This document shows positions 46,784-58,959 of a DNA stretch of 64,000 bases, one piece after another. How positions within the stretch are numbered: the first letter of the stretch is position 1; every line of letters starts with the position of its first letter. The notes below the pieces were generated by a model that saw only the letters and a program-made list of their open reading frames with translations, was not told the origin of the DNA and searched no databases. This DNA is from Ariolimax columbianus (Eukaryota; Mollusca; Gastropoda; Stylommatophora; Arionidae). The position numbers and the translations under genes are program-made. The stretch is from contig JAVGWX010000009.1 of NCBI GenBank assembly GCA_036924085.1, positions 63,898,512 to 63,962,511 on the forward strand, in the 5' to 3' direction.

Positions 46784-47299
46784 GTATGTTAACCGTTACT
46801 CAAACTTTGTCGGTGATTTAGCAATGGATTTTATTACATAGCTTCATCATGTCTTTTCGGTTCAGTAGGAGCATGTGTTGTCGTAATTGTTGGCCTTCTT
46901 GTAGATTTTCTGTAGCAAATCATTTATCCCAGCGGATTTTCTGCTTGTGCATGAGCTACTTATAGTTCCAACATACCTAGCCGCTATCAGTGTAATATGC
47001 AAATTAATGCTTACAGGCCAGGTTGATAAAGGTCACAACTTGCTTTAACTTAAAATAACACGATTTTCAATTGCTATATTTGCAGCAGCTTTTGTATGAG
47101 CAGGGTAGAACAAACATATCAAGATTGTAAATTTGACATCTATTTAGTTATTATGTGGGTTTTCAAGGATATGCGAGTTCATAAAAGTACAATACTAATT
47201 TGAAAACAGTAAAGTAAGTAGCATGTCCTTTACAGAACATTGCTTCTTACAACCGCCACCTATTTGGCTGTTATAAGTTCTTGGCAAGTGTGCAGTATG

Positions 47300-47410
47300 G
47301 TAGGTTGCCATTACTTTCCGTAATACCCAGTGTCTGCCAAACTGGACACAGTGGGAATCGAACCCGGTGCATTAATATTGTAAAAACCTAGAGTTTCACC
47401 CCTAGGCTAC
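47300..47410 (-). mobile_element. tRNA-like SINE head
   Basis: The minus strand reads GCGTAGCCTAGGGGTGAAAC (A box) and GGGTTCGATTCCCAC (B box). Body not resolved. Stem pairing is too poor for a tRNA gene. Confidence 0.5.
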
Positions 47411-47431
47411 GCAGCCTCATTTGAAACTGGT

Positions 47432-47702
47432 AAAAAAAAGTAAAGTATCCCATAGCATTACTGCCGTAGGGGTGTGAGGTGTTAGCGATCTCACATTTCA
47501 AAGGCTCGGATATATGAGGGGTGGTAGCCATCTCCTCTCCCTCGCCGCTTTTACTTCCCGGACTGAACCGGTACCCATTTAAGTCTGGGTCGACCCGGGA
47601 GCCATTGCGGTCTGAAAAAAACATTACCGCCTCAACTGGGGAATGAACCCAGCACAACTCAGATGCGAAGCCAGCGCGCTAACCACTGCGCTACGCGGCT
47701 CC
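47432..47702 (-). mobile_element. SINE family B
   Basis: Reverse-oriented copy of 38180-38446: AGTAAAGTATCCCATAGC tail side at the left, GCGCTACGCGGCTCC head at the right. Confidence 0.8.
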
Positions 47703-48039
47703 ACAATGGCACCCATTGCAATTATATTTTCTGAAAACTGTTCACATATTATTATTTAACATCAAATGGCATTAAATTACAGACACTTTGTGTGCAAGAT
47801 ATTTGAATAAGATTAAAGAGATGATAATGAAGATTGATTTTCAATGTAAATTGCAACAGCATCTTTATGTATAATGGGCTTATTCATTTTTAAAACTTAC
47901 TTTGTGAAACAAGATTCATTTTCCATAACAGATTACACACGTTGCAACTATGTATACCTGACTGGACTGTTGCAAACCGATGAAACTTTAATTCAGCAAT
48001 TTCTAACAGTAAGACCGTGTGGGTGAACTATTCTAATCT

Positions 48040-48980
48040 GTGTTTATTATATCATCATCATCATCAACTGTCCTGGCGGTGATGATCATGGACCTCCATT
48101 TCCATCTATCACGTGGGGCGGTTATGAGTTCCGCCATTTATTGCCTCCCATGCCATGCCTTCAAACTATCCAATATTTTCTCTCTTTGCCTCACTCTTTA
48201 TCACTTGCCAGCGATTCTGCAAGTTGTCACCATGTGTTCCAACCCGCCTCTTCTCATGACATGCTCGAAAAACGATGACTGCCTTAAACTGTTTGTGCTT
48301 CCTCAAAAACCACGTTATTTGAATTCTTTACAGTCCGTGGAACTCTCGACATTCTTCTTTAAAACCACATTTCCATTGCCTCCAACGATCCCTTATGATT
48401 GTCCATGACTCGCTGCCGTATATCAGTACTGATTCCATGTAGAGTCCAAGAACTCTCTTCCTTAAATCCAATAATAGGCTTTTGTTGCACACGATTCACG
48501 TCATACTCTGGAATACTGGTTTTGTCTTGGCTATTCTGTTCTTTATGTCATAAGTGCCCATCAGAGCTGAAAGTTTTGAAATGAGTGTATTTGTTTTAGT
48601 TCCGTCTCGTTCACCTTTATACAACAATTTGGAGATTTGTGTTTCTTAGATACTGCCATTACTTCTGCTGATTTCTTTTGATTTAAGCTGAGGACTTTAT
48701 TTTTGCTTTGAAGAACTACCATGGTGACCAGTTTTTGTAAATCGACTCAATCTGCATTGTCAACATAGTGTTATCAGCGTCAAGTAATCTGTTCAAGTTC
48801 TGTCCACCAATTAATATTTCCGTTGTTGCCTCTAGCGATCGCAATATATATTTGCTGTACAGAGAGAACAGATCATTATATACCTTTTCACAAACTGGAA
48901 CATACTTTTGACCACCACATAAAGTGTTTGGCACCTCCATGCAGAGTGTGTGACAAATGATCCATAACATCTTAGTTGAC
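48040..48980 (-). mobile_element. LINE C-terminal fragment in makorin intron 2
   Basis: The minus strand, in several frames, gives GTKTNTLISKLSALMGTYDI, LGLYMESVLIYGSESWTI, KHKQFKAVIVFRACHEKRRV-like text and RENIG..EGMAWEA, the usual post-RT region. Dead copy. Confidence 0.65.
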
Positions 48981-49330
48981 CTGTACTTCTACAGGGCCAA
49001 ATGCCCAGGGGGCAGGTCCCAGCTCTAATGTAGCCATGAGGAGGATTTCCTGCTTATTTGGCTAGACTTGAGCAGCTTATTACTCCACTTCGTTGGACAG
49101 TGACAAGTGCTGCTAGGGTGGTTAACCAACGTGTGAGTCCATCTAAATAGACTGAAACACTAGAGCAAAGTAGACCCATAGCCTGTTAGGCACCATCTAC
49201 ACTGCTCTTAGCAAACCACCTAACCATGGCCTGTGTTATGCCATGTCACACAGTTAGTCGCCTGTTATGACATGCTCTGTTGGGCAGTGGTGCTATTCTT
49301 GTCCATGTCATGCACAAAGACCTTGGCAGA
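48975..49330. repeat. Dispersed repeat family F
   Basis: Shares blocks with 17565-18125 in inverted order, including TGGTTAACCAACGTGTGAG, TAGGCACCATCTACAC and GGGCAGTGGTGCTATTCTTG. Confidence 0.55.
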
Positions 49331-50469
49331 CCACTTGGGATCCAAAAGATGGAAGGAGAAATGAATCAAATCTAAAACTAGTTCATTGTCTTTCTCACGT
49401 GGATGATTTGCTGCTTATCTGTTCTGTTGCATGAATGTGCATACAAAATATATCAACACATCACACCTGCACTGTTTACAGATGAGTATGCAATTTCACC
49501 AATATTTAAAGAAAACACAATGAGAAATTAGTTGCAGCCAAAACAAGATGTGGACATATGCCCATATATGGGATGCTTTGTTATATGGCTGTTAATGAGG
49601 TGGGTTACTTTATTTCATACAAAGAGGTTGCTAGCCCAGGTTATGTAAACTAAACAATGAAAAAATTTTATTTTTATTCTAGTTGCTTAGAAAAATGGTA
49701 ATGTTCTGACATGTACACTATAACAGAAAATAATTGAACGCTAACAAGGGCAAATCCTAGGTTGTCTGCCACAGCATCAAAATGATACAAATGCCCTGAC
49801 GTAAGCAAAGGGACTCAACCTATAGTTGAAAACACAACATGCATATAGATGGCAGTGGTGTTATTCTTTCCTTCCCAGTAAAGGGACGCTGTATCCTTGT
49901 CAGGAATTAGCAAAGTTTAGCTTGTACAAATGGGCATAAGACAGATTTATCAGTTTTTGTTTGGTTATTTTGTATGTGTTTCGAATGCCTAAATAATGTT
50001 TGTCATTTTGCAATATTATCTTCTATTCTCTTATTTTGGGTTCCAAAAGTATACTTATTTAAGACAACAAAATATTGCTTTAAATTAGTGTAAGTGCTCT
50101 GGATTCATAAGCAGTTTGCCAGTAACCATATACTGGTAAATGCAGACTTGCTGAAATTGTTGTAAAGTTCATTTGAAAATAATAGCTTCATTGCTCGAAA
50201 CCAAAGTTATATCCTTTCTGTTTAAACTATCTGGTCATCTTTTTGGGGGGAGTATTTGCATATTTTGTAGATTCTGTTCCTGTGACAGTTTAAAATATGT
50301 TGGCTGTTTCACAAGCACAAAATCAAGACATCCTGTCCTTTATAAATTAGCCACACATTTATATTTTGTCTTCTATTTTGCTTTTCTCATAGTTGGTGTT
50401 CTTAGCTACACATACAGAGTTTTTCACTCTCAATGAATTTCCTCAGGCAGCCAGTTGGCTCTTCTTGTA
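49331..50469. other. Intron 2 sequence, nothing recognised
   Basis: AT-rich DNA with no supported exon or element. Confidence 0.5.
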
Positions 50470-50600
50470 TCCCATGGAAGGGCCAAAGATGCATCACAGT
50501 GAATGAGCTGACAGCGGCTGGCGACCAATAGCTGGCTGCGTGAATCAGGGACAGTGAACTAGAGCTGACTAGATCCTTTTCCACCCCAAGTAGCAGTCCT
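50470..50600 (+). mobile_element. SINE family G 5' half
   Basis: Reads GAATGAGCTGACAGCGGCTGG and CTAGAGCTGACTAGATCC (given in part), as in 45740-45820; stops before the core. Confidence 0.5.
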
Positions 50601-50639
50601 GGAACTAACGGAATTAACTTTTCACTGTACTTAGTCACT

Positions 50640-51849
50640 CCTCTTTCTACATCTTAGGGATGTATAGGTCCTTTTCATAAGCTTTTATTTAACTTGACAT
50701 GATCATTGCCTGTTTGCGCTGACTTCTGTTTCTTCTGTTTTAACCAAGTTCACCTTAGCCTAGATAGCTGAAATTATGTACACACCCTCAACAAGTGATA
50801 CCTGTTCATCTGTCAAATTTCAATGTATCCTGGACTGGTCATTCAAAAGCTTGTACTGAAAAACGTAGTTTTAAAAAAAATATTTACTTGCATTGACAGC
50901 GAAATCAGCAACTTCAAGTTGCATTCATTCAAACAGTGGAAAATAGTGAACTGCTTGAAGTAAACATTGAAGATGATCTTTTTCAAAGATTAACACTTTT
51001 CAGTCCGGGCTTATTTAGCTGATTTGTATCTTTCCATTCAGTTAAAAATCTGTAATTCCGTGTTGTCAAAATTTAATTCAAAATAAAATAAAATAAATTT
51101 TGAACAAATTCAGCTTTATTTATGATCTAAACATCGAAAGACATATCAATAAACTATAAATGATATGAAGTATTCAGTCAATTTCCTTTACACTTACCTT
51201 TTGTATTATGTATCCTAGTCAAATTCTGAATCAGGGTATGATGAATATCCATGAGTAATCCAGATGTGTGATCATTGGACTGATCAAATAATAAATCATT
51301 TTTGAAGCAAAGAATCCATAACTTAAAAATCCATTTCTGAAAAATTCTTTAAAAATTTAAAAAACCTCAGAATCGCACACAATTTTGAGAAAATGGTCAC
51401 GTATGTTTGTTTATAATTATATCTTTCTAACCAAGGAGAGTTCATTGCTATGCATCAATGGGCGATGAGTTCAAATTTACAATGTCAGGCTGGGCGAATT
51501 TGGCACTGCCGATCCGAAAAGTCTGCAATGAATGTTAAACCAAAGCCAATCATTATTTTAATGCCAATTCACTAAAGAAACACAAACATTATTTAAAAAA
51601 TTACACTACTGAAATAAAAAAAAAACATATCTTAGTACAAAAAAGCTTTCTTAGAAAAACAAACATTGTATTTTAACATTAGTTTTGGTATAAACTTGCA
51701 ATCTAGTGTGTAGAAAAACTGATGATTGGCCTCTTGTGTCTTTGTGTGGTGGAGTATCACCCTCTTTTTGGTCTTAGTGGGTTGGAATTTAATTACCTTT
51801 AGCATTTTTGTTTGGACAGTGGCTTAACACCCTGTTCTTTTTTATTTTC
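50640..51849. other. Intron 2 sequence with one unclassified repeat
   Basis: No gene. 51190-51320 resembles 10760-10960. Confidence 0.4.
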
Positions 51850-52045
51850 ATCTGCCAAGGGTTCTTTTACATGCACAGCATGTACATGAGATCTCTGAGT
51901 TTATCGTCTTTCACCAATAGGACTAGATGCTGATCCCACCTCCCTTGAGACCAGAGGACGCGTGGGATTCGAACGCCCACTGGTCTCGCACTTTAATTTG
52001 AGAGTCAAGTGCCTTACATCTCAGCAATAACGACATCATGGGAAG
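51850..52045 (-). mobile_element. tRNA-headed SINE, unassigned family
   Basis: The minus strand has an A-box-like GCTGAGATGTAAGGCACTTG and B box GTTCGAATCCCAC; the body toward 51850 is of unknown family. Confidence 0.5.
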
Positions 52046-52367
52046 TAGCTTGCAGCACTATATTCCAAAGTAATCAAAAGGGAGACAATTTAATAGTTGA
52101 AAGCACGCTTTTTTGTAGAGAAGTCAAGGCTACAATTCAGGGAACTAATCACTACATCTTAAAAAAGACAGAGACATTGTAAAAACAAAGTCTCTATAAT
52201 TTCATCCTTGATGGCAATGTCTGCTTTGAGACTCGTTATCAATTAGCATAATATTTAATTTAAACATGCGGCATTGCTAGAGTTAAAGTCTTGGAAGTTG
52301 AGTATTGTACACATGCAACATGTTCGCAAAGGAGTAGTGCATGGTGTGGGGGTGTCAATCAAGTGCA

Positions 52368-52695
52368 TTCGGGATGCAGACGACCCTGGGGGCCACTCTT
52401 CCCCTTCTCTCTCCTCTTACCTCACTCTGTTTCATTTGACTCTATCCCACAGTCACACCCTTGCACAACTTTCACACGCGCCCTTGTGGTAAAGCCCTTC
52501 CATTGCACTTTGGTTGGGCTAGCTTCTGAGGGCGCTCAAACCTAGCATAGGTACATACAGATGCACACATGCATCCAAGCACTGGTTTATGCGTCCTGAT
52601 ATCGCCCAATTGACTACGGTCTGGGGTGGAAAACGGCGCGCCTTCGCCAGTAGAAACTAGTGAGGCAAACATTTAAGCAAAAAAAAAAAAAAAAA
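52368..52695 (+). mobile_element. Recent poly(A) retroposon with perfect 14-bp target duplication
   Basis: The insertion begins TTCGGGATGCAGACG and ends in 17 consecutive A (52679-52695). Both sides carry GTCAATCAAGTGCA (52354-52367 and 52696-52709). No tRNA head, no recognised protein. It could be a non-tRNA SINE or a processed transcript copied by a LINE. Intact tail and duplication imply youth. Confidence 0.85.
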
Positions 52696-52774
52696 GTCAA
52701 TCAAGTGCAATCTTTGTTTTAAATGCCAACATACCGGGTTTGAAATTACTGTTTGGTTTGGCTTGGCCTGGCTT

Positions 52775-52900
52775 CGTTTGTTCGCTCTCAATCTTCCACT
52801 ACCAAGCGCCGAAAAGGGTGTTGAAAGTGGCAGAATGCAGTCCAGAGAACAGAATGTGTTGTCTTGCGTATTCAGTTTGACTGGGCATGTCAGGGATTTT
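52775..52900 (-). mobile_element. SINE family G 3' part
   Basis: GTTCGCTCTCAATCTTCCAC, CTACCAAGCGCCGAAAAGG and CAGTCCAGAGAACAGAATG; core lost. Confidence 0.6.
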
Positions 52901-52974
52901 TCTCAGTGTGAACACTTTCCGTGTACAGACAAGATAAGCAAAGCTTTAGTTCTACAAAGGAGGAATAATGTTTG

Positions 52975-53300
52975 GTCAGGCAAAACATACTGATCGGACA
53001 AGATAGTCAGGGTCAGGCAAAACATAATGATCGGACATGATAGTCAGGGTCAGGCAAAATATACTGGCCCAGACCCCCACCTTGACTTTCTCATAGTCCT
53101 CCCTGGAAACGGCAGGCTGGCTAACAAGGTAGAGGATCAATGTGATCTCCGTAGTAGTGAGTGACACGCAGTTTAAGCTAAGCATAGCACAACTGCCTGG
53201 AGACAGCACGCTCGGGGTGTGAGGAATGCTACTGCAACTCACCACTTAACGTCCATTTCAGAGCATAAGAAAGAGTAAACTTACTTATTGTGAGCATACG
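52975..53300 (-). repeat. Dispersed repeat family H
   Basis: The minus strand matches 32960-33300. About two and a half minisatellite units (GGTCAGGCAAAACATACTG on plus) at its 3' side. Confidence 0.65.
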
Positions 53301-53537
53301 AAAACAATAACAACAATAGTAATACAAAGGTGATATAGTGGAACATATACGGACAGATACATACATATCCATGTACTTGCCAATACACCCTGATATAACT
53401 TAAAAGACTACTGTCTTAAGTTGAAAGGGACTTACCTTTGCCAGTACAATACCAGTATAATCTAAGACAAAACAAAAAAACTACAAAAAATGTCAACATC
53501 TTTATACATGTGCTACTGTTTCTGTCTATGTATTTAG

Positions 53538-53785
53538 ATTCACACATGTAAAAGCTGGCAAACAAAAAGATAGCCCCCAAGGACAAGCAACAAACCAGAT
53601 AAGTGACAATGGACATACCAACAAATCAACTGCCAGAGAATTTCCTACACGCATGGTCACTCTAAAGAAAGGCAGTTTTGATAGAAGTTCTCGGGAGTCA
53701 GACGTTGATACAAGCAAGAAAGAATTTGATAGAAAGTGGGTGCGAGCACAAGATTTTGTGCCCGGAAAGAAGTTTCATGGACAAG
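53538..53785 (+). CDS. MKRN: Makorin, coding exon 3 (end of finger 2 and linker)
   Basis: Acceptor TATGTATTTAG, donor G|GTAAGA. Its first base completes the split Lys codon and FTH supplies the last finger 2 ligand, giving C-x7-C-x5-C-x3-H. The next 70 residues are polar linker (GQATNQISDNGHTNKST). They end in FDRKWVRAQDFVPGKKFHGQ, like the W-x-x-A-x-E/D-F-V-P-G block before the third finger in makorin-1. No stop in frame over 82 codons, while neighbouring frames are broken. Confidence 0.9.
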
Positions 53786-53989
53786 GTAAGACATTAATGT
53801 ATTGATGTGAGAAAAAGGGAGATTTGTAGACTTTTGTAACATTGTCATTTTTATTTTAAACGTTGTTAGTATATATTTTTTTTAAACTAACATTATGGTA
53901 GTTCTCTCATTGCTGGAAGACATCTATCAATCAATGCCACCGCACCTTTCAGAGCATAAGCCATTCAGAACCCTTCCCCAACAAGTTTG

Positions 53990-54420
53990 ATCTTGAGCTG
54001 TCCTTTCTGCCTATTCAATTGAGTCTTTCTCTAGGTTTTTCTTGGCCTACCTCTCTTTTCCTTCCCCTACCTCTCTTTTCCTTCTCCTATGGATTCCATG
54101 TTAGGGCCTGTCTGACCACGTTTGATGGTGCTTTCCATAGCATGTGTCCTATCCAACTCCATTTCCTACATTTGATCTGTTGCTCCACTGGTGGTTGTTG
54201 GCTACTTTTCCATAGGTCTTCATTCTTCACCATGTCTTGTCTGCCTGTACCCATTCTCTCTAGACATTTATTGATGAGCGAATGCAGTTTTCTCATTATT
54301 GCCTTTGTCGTTGTCATAGTGTCTGCTCTGTACGGGAGCACTGACTTGACATTGGAATTAAACAATTTTATATTGGTAGGTAGGTAGAGCAGTGACCAGC
54401 CGCGCAATGTGCAGTATACG
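53990..54420 (-). mobile_element. LINE C-terminal fragment in makorin intron 3
   Basis: The minus frame reads LFNSNVKSVLPYRADTM, IMRKLHSLINKCLERMGTGR, KWSWIGHMLWKAPSNVVRQA and LTWNP, a standard LINE ending with the W.WIGH motif. Confidence 0.75.
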
Positions 54421-54629
54421 TTTTTTACTCCACCCCTCGTAAATAAAACCAATGTTCATACCCAGGTTCAAACCCTATCCTTCCAACTGAACTGATAATT
54501 TGACTGCATCATTCAGATGCCCCTCTTTTGGGGGCAGTTGAGAAAAATATGAACACTCCATTCACACGCAAAAAAGATTTGATTTAGAATAATTAAAAGT
54601 TCCTTTCATTATGTATGTGCAGGGCACTT

Positions 54630-54805
54630 TCCTCTTTACAGCGGCCTTGAAAATAAGCTGCACAAGTGTAGTCTGACTAAAAGAATATGGGTCAAAGTGG
54701 GGGAGGCAAACACGTTCCTAAACAAAAAAAGCCAGCTTAAATCAGATGTGTTGGATTGAAAAATACAGCCTTGCTGTAAGCAGATCCTTTTCAGTATGAA
54801 TACAG
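54630..54805 (+). mobile_element. SINE family G, diverged
   Basis: AAGTGTAGTCTGACTAAAAG and GCTTAAATCAGATGTGTTGG (core), ending CAGATCCTTTTCAGTATGAA. Runs into a LINE B 3' end. Confidence 0.55.
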
Positions 54806-54807
54806 AC

Positions 54808-55050
54808 TGAGGTACCATCTATTCAATAAACTGAAGATAGGTGGCACTGACGAATGCACATGTGGTACAGGGAAAATGACCGCTGAACATCTGCTGCAAA
54901 ATTGCCCAACATACGAAGACCAGAGAAATCACATGTAGCCATCACCAGTGCCAACACTAGACAAGCTCTATGGCAGTGTCGACAGCCTCATGATGACAGC
55001 TGCTTTCTTCGAACAAATTCAAGTTGACGTCTGACAGCGTACAAAGAAGA
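54808..55050 (+). mobile_element. I/Nimb-like LINE 3' end
   Basis: Plus-strand LRYHLFNKLKIGGTDECTCG and TGKMTAEHLLQNCPTYEDQR, the same protein as 24038-24446; tail with GAAGAAG near 55045. Inverted relative to 55528-58432. Confidence 0.75.
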
Positions 55051-55199
55051 AGTATGAATGCAGAAGAAGCACAAAATTATAATATGGTACAAAACAAAAA
55101 AATGCAATATTGATTTGGCTGACTTAGTCTCATCTTCTACCATGATGTATGTCTTTCACTCAAGTGTATGAGTGGAGTAGGAAGTTCCATAATGACGTA

Positions 55200-55520
55200 C
55201 GGTCTGTGACCTGGCCAGGCGCACCAAGTATTGAGCTAAGAGTCTATTGCAGCCGTTGACCGCCTTGTAAAGGAAAATCGCCAATTGATTGTAAGTGAAA
55301 GACATGCATCACCCTACTGGACCTTCATTCACCGATGAATTTCTATAGATTCCACCCCTTTGCTGTTCAAAAAACGGATAACAGAACACTTCGTCTCTTT
55401 GGTGCATGTCAATAGTGGGGCAGACATATTATAACTGCAATTATGATGTTATGGTATTTGTCTGCACCGAAATGGCACATGCAGGACACTCTTGACATCC
55501 TTAGCAACCATATTAACAAG
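55200..55520 (-). mobile_element. Mariner-like transposase N-terminal fragment
   Basis: The minus strand reads MSAPLLTCTKETKCSVIRFL, then NSKGVESIEIHR, homologous to 31840-32170. Its outer flank (GGTTGCTAAGGATGTCAAGA, minus) is shared as well. Confidence 0.7.
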
Positions 55521-55527
55521 TTACAAT

Positions 55528-58432
55528 ATCGTATGCTGTCAGACGTCAACTTGAATTTGTTTGAAGAAAGCAGCTGTCATCATGAGGCTGTCGACACTGC
55601 CATAGAGCTTGTCTAGTCTTGGCACTGGTGATGGCCACATGTGGTTCCTCTGGTCCTCGTATATCGGGCAATTTTGCAGCAGATGTTCAGCGGTCATTTT
55701 CCCTGTACCACAGGTGCATTCGTCAGTGCCACCTATCATCAGTTTATTGAATAGATGGTACCTCAGTCTGTTGTGGCCTGTGTGGAGTCTGAAGACCACG
55801 ACCTGCTCTCTTCTGTTCAACTGGTAGTAAGCATAATTTCTTGTGTAGCTAGTATGTTCTGTTTCCCATTTGGCCATGTATCTGGCCCTAATAAACCTTT
55901 TGGACTCTTCGTATGTCACACTAGAATCTGGTTGTGGTAGTCTTGCACCTTCTTTTGCCAGTCTGGATGCATCCTCATTGCCTTAGATGTTACAGTGGGA
56001 TGGAACCCACTGTACCACTACTCTTTTTGGTGCGGACTGCTGGCATAGTTGACAGAGTACTGCTCTTAAATCATGAAGTTCAGTATTTTTCTGGCTTTTT
56101 AGTGCTGTAACCACGGCCAGGGCATCTGCAAACAGGACTATCTGGCTTTCATTGCTTTCGCCTGTCAGCATTGCTTTTACTGCAGCCTTCATTGCATCTG
56201 CCTCCACGCTCTGAAATTGCTTGAGAATTTTACAGTTGCCACTGACAATGTTATTTTTCTACCATTTGTTAGGCTCGGGAATACCCCTCCCCCTCCACTC
56301 TGTGTTGTGTTTGTTACAGAACCGTCGATGTATGAATGGGTCCAGTCCATGCTTGGGTAGTTTTCCGCTATGTACCTCAGGGTAATGTCTCTTCTTTCTT
56401 TTTCCGTCTGGCTGTTCTTGTTTCCAATACCTGGTATATTTTCTACCACCTCCGGAATGATATGCTACTTCCATGTGGGTTTGCGTACAGTAGGGATGGG
56501 CTTTGGTGTTGTTATGGTGTTCATAGGGTCTTCGCTCATCTTTGCTTTGGCAATTTCTGCAACGTTTCTCCGCTTTAGTTTCCCTTTTCCAAATCTATTT
56601 AGTGTCCGATGTATTGGAATGTCTGTCAGTCTTCTAAGTTTCTCTGCTTGCTGCTGTCTCTTCTGTCGGTCATGGATTGCAGATTTGTAATCTTTTCAAG
56701 TTCTACAATTGGCGTTGACTTCATGCCTCCTGTTATAACTCTCGTGGCTTGGTTTTGAAGTTTGCTAATTTTATCAAAGTTTGCCTATGCCGCAATGCCA
56801 TACTCGAGAACTGGTCTCACTCTTCCAGTGTACAGTTTCTTTAAGTATTCTTTCGTCTGCTCCCCAGCTTGTGCCAGCAAGTTTCCTCATGATTGCCATT
56901 CTTTGTCTGGCTCTCATTCGGTTTCTCTCGATCTGACTTTTCCATGTCATGCGCCGATCAAATGTGACGCCCAAGTAGTTTGGGTTGTCGTTAGGCTGCA
57001 GAAATTTGCCGTTAAGACTTATTTTGGTGTTCTGTGGTTTATTTGAAAGCGAGAATATCGTACATGTTGTTTTTGCTTCATTTATTTTGACCAGCCATGA
57101 GTTCGCCCACTCCTCCAATGATGTTAGGGCCTGCTGCATCCGATTGTTTGCTACGGTAAGATTTTTTTTTAGAGGTCCACATAGCCAGATCATCTGCAAA
57201 CATGGAGCTGTGGACTCTTCTTGGTATATTCTCTATGATGTTGTTTATATACACCAGAAAAAGTGTGGGTGACAGATCTCCCCCTTGGGGTACTCCTTGC
57301 TCCAATGTCACCTTTTTGCTCATCTGCCCTTGAACTTGAACTCTGGCTGTTCTGTTTTCGAGGTAGTGGCTGATCCATCTGTACATTTTTCCAGATACTT
57401 CACTTCTTCGTAGCTTGACTTTAAGTCCCTCTTTCCACACCTTGTCAAATACCTTCTCTAGATCCACCCAAACCGCTACTGTATGCTTTTTCTCTTGGTA
57501 AGCATCCTATATTTCCTGTGCTATGAGAGTGATCTGGTCCTCAGTGGATCTATGTTGTCTAAATCCTGCTTGCTGTGAAATTAATATGTGTTTTTCTTCC
57601 AGGTGCCACATCAGTCTGGTGTTTATCATACGCTCCATCAGTTTACCTAAGCTCAGAAGACTGATACGCCTGAGTCCATTTAGATCTGTACTATCTTTTT
57701 CTTTCTTATTGGTATAAGTACAGCATCTTTCCATGCCTGCGGTACAATTCCCCTTTTCCAGCTTTGGTTCAGGACTGACAGTAACTTCCTCTTTGCTGTT
57801 TGACCCAATCCCATCAGCATTTCATTTGTTACCCCATCTTTTCCGGGCGATTTCTTTTTCTTTAAAGTTATCATGGCCTCAATCATTTCATTCATCGTTA
57901 GTTTTGCCATCATGCGCTCCTCTGGTGCAATCTTGATGTTGTCATGGCTCTTTTGTTCTTCATTGTCTGTATGCCTGTCTGTAGGGACATCAATGTGGTT
58001 TGCTCTGACATAATGATAATGTTCTATAAAGGCGTTTGCTGCTTTTTTCCAGTAAGCATGCTGTCACCCTGCTTGATGGTAATTTGTTTATTTGATGGTG
58101 TTTCGTCATTCATGGCTCTGACTAAATTCCATAGTTTGTTTACTTTTTTAAAATCTAGATTGAGGCTTTCTTTTTTTTTTTTTTTTTGTCCAACTGTCTC
58201 TTGTTATTTGGTTCAGTGTTCTTTTGTATTTCGCAGTGATGGCCTTGAGGGCGATATTTGCTTCCATAGATTGCTCTCTCTCTGCCATGTTCCTAGCATT
58301 TGAGAATTCATCCTCAGCTTTCTGCAGTTCTTGATTTCAATATGGCTTGTAGTTTTTCCTTGACCCTCTTGGGATGGTCTCGGTGGCTACTTGCAGTATT
58401 GCTTTGCTTAGGCTTTCCGCCATAGTAACCTG
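55528..58432 (-). pseudogene. I/Nimb-like LINE ORF2: RT, RNase H and C-terminal Cys/His motif
   Basis: On the minus strand: linker SWTKKKKKK near 58190; KKKKSPGKDGVTNEMLMGLG, LNGLRRISLLSLGKLMERMI, QQAGFRQHRSTEDQITLIAQ, DLEKVFDKVWKEGLKVKL and SMFADDLAMW (FADD intact, 57078-57467). RNase H: SYIDGSVTNT (first D), EADAMKAAVKAM (E), LFADALAVVTAL (D), VVQWVPSHCNI, one stop, GNEDAS (last D). C-terminus: CTCGTGKMTAEHLLQNCP at 55539-55919. RNase H after RT places it in the I group. The endonuclease is missing, and several frameshifts and stops make it inactive, though all active-site residues seen remain. Confidence 0.85.
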
Positions 58433-58436
58433 GATT

Positions 58437-58660
58437 CTTCTTCTTCTTCGTACGCTGTTTACAGCGATATTTACGTTGCACTGATTTAATTTGTTAGCCA
58501 GTGGCTCAGTGCATCCGATTTCAACAGGCGTTTCTGTAGGGTTGCCCTCCTTAGCCTTTGGCTGTCCCCAGCCTAACTGCAAGGCAGCAGTTGTTTTTGG
58601 TCAGAGTTGTCTCTCTTGGGAAGTTGTCTTGCAGGACTATCGAGTCTTCCCTACTCGTGT
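58437..58660 (-). mobile_element. SINE with LINE-like (GAA)n end
   Basis: The left end TTCTTCTTCTTCGTACGCTG equals the 3' terminus of the I/Nimb-like LINE (24043-24060). The core appears as GTTGAAATCGGATGCACTG on minus. Body differs from family G, so this may be a subfamily. Confidence 0.6.
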
Positions 58661-58959
58661 CTATAGCTTTTGGAAATGATATGATGGACTATGTACTAGT
58701 TTGTACTATCCCGGAAGAGAGGCAGTCCAGTGTGACTTTTTCCCAGGATCGTCACGTCCTGCCAGAAACGTAGCATATGCATATGAGTGAGGTATCTTTT
58801 TGCTCGCTCTATTTTCTCGGCTCATCTGCAGTGATGGTACGCCTAGCATTCCCCGCCACCCGGGAGCTTGCCACAATAGGACAGGAGGTGCAGTGTCCGC
58901 TGGACTGCATCTCTTCTGCGTCCATTGGAATGACTGATAGCAGACAGATGCAAAGAGCG

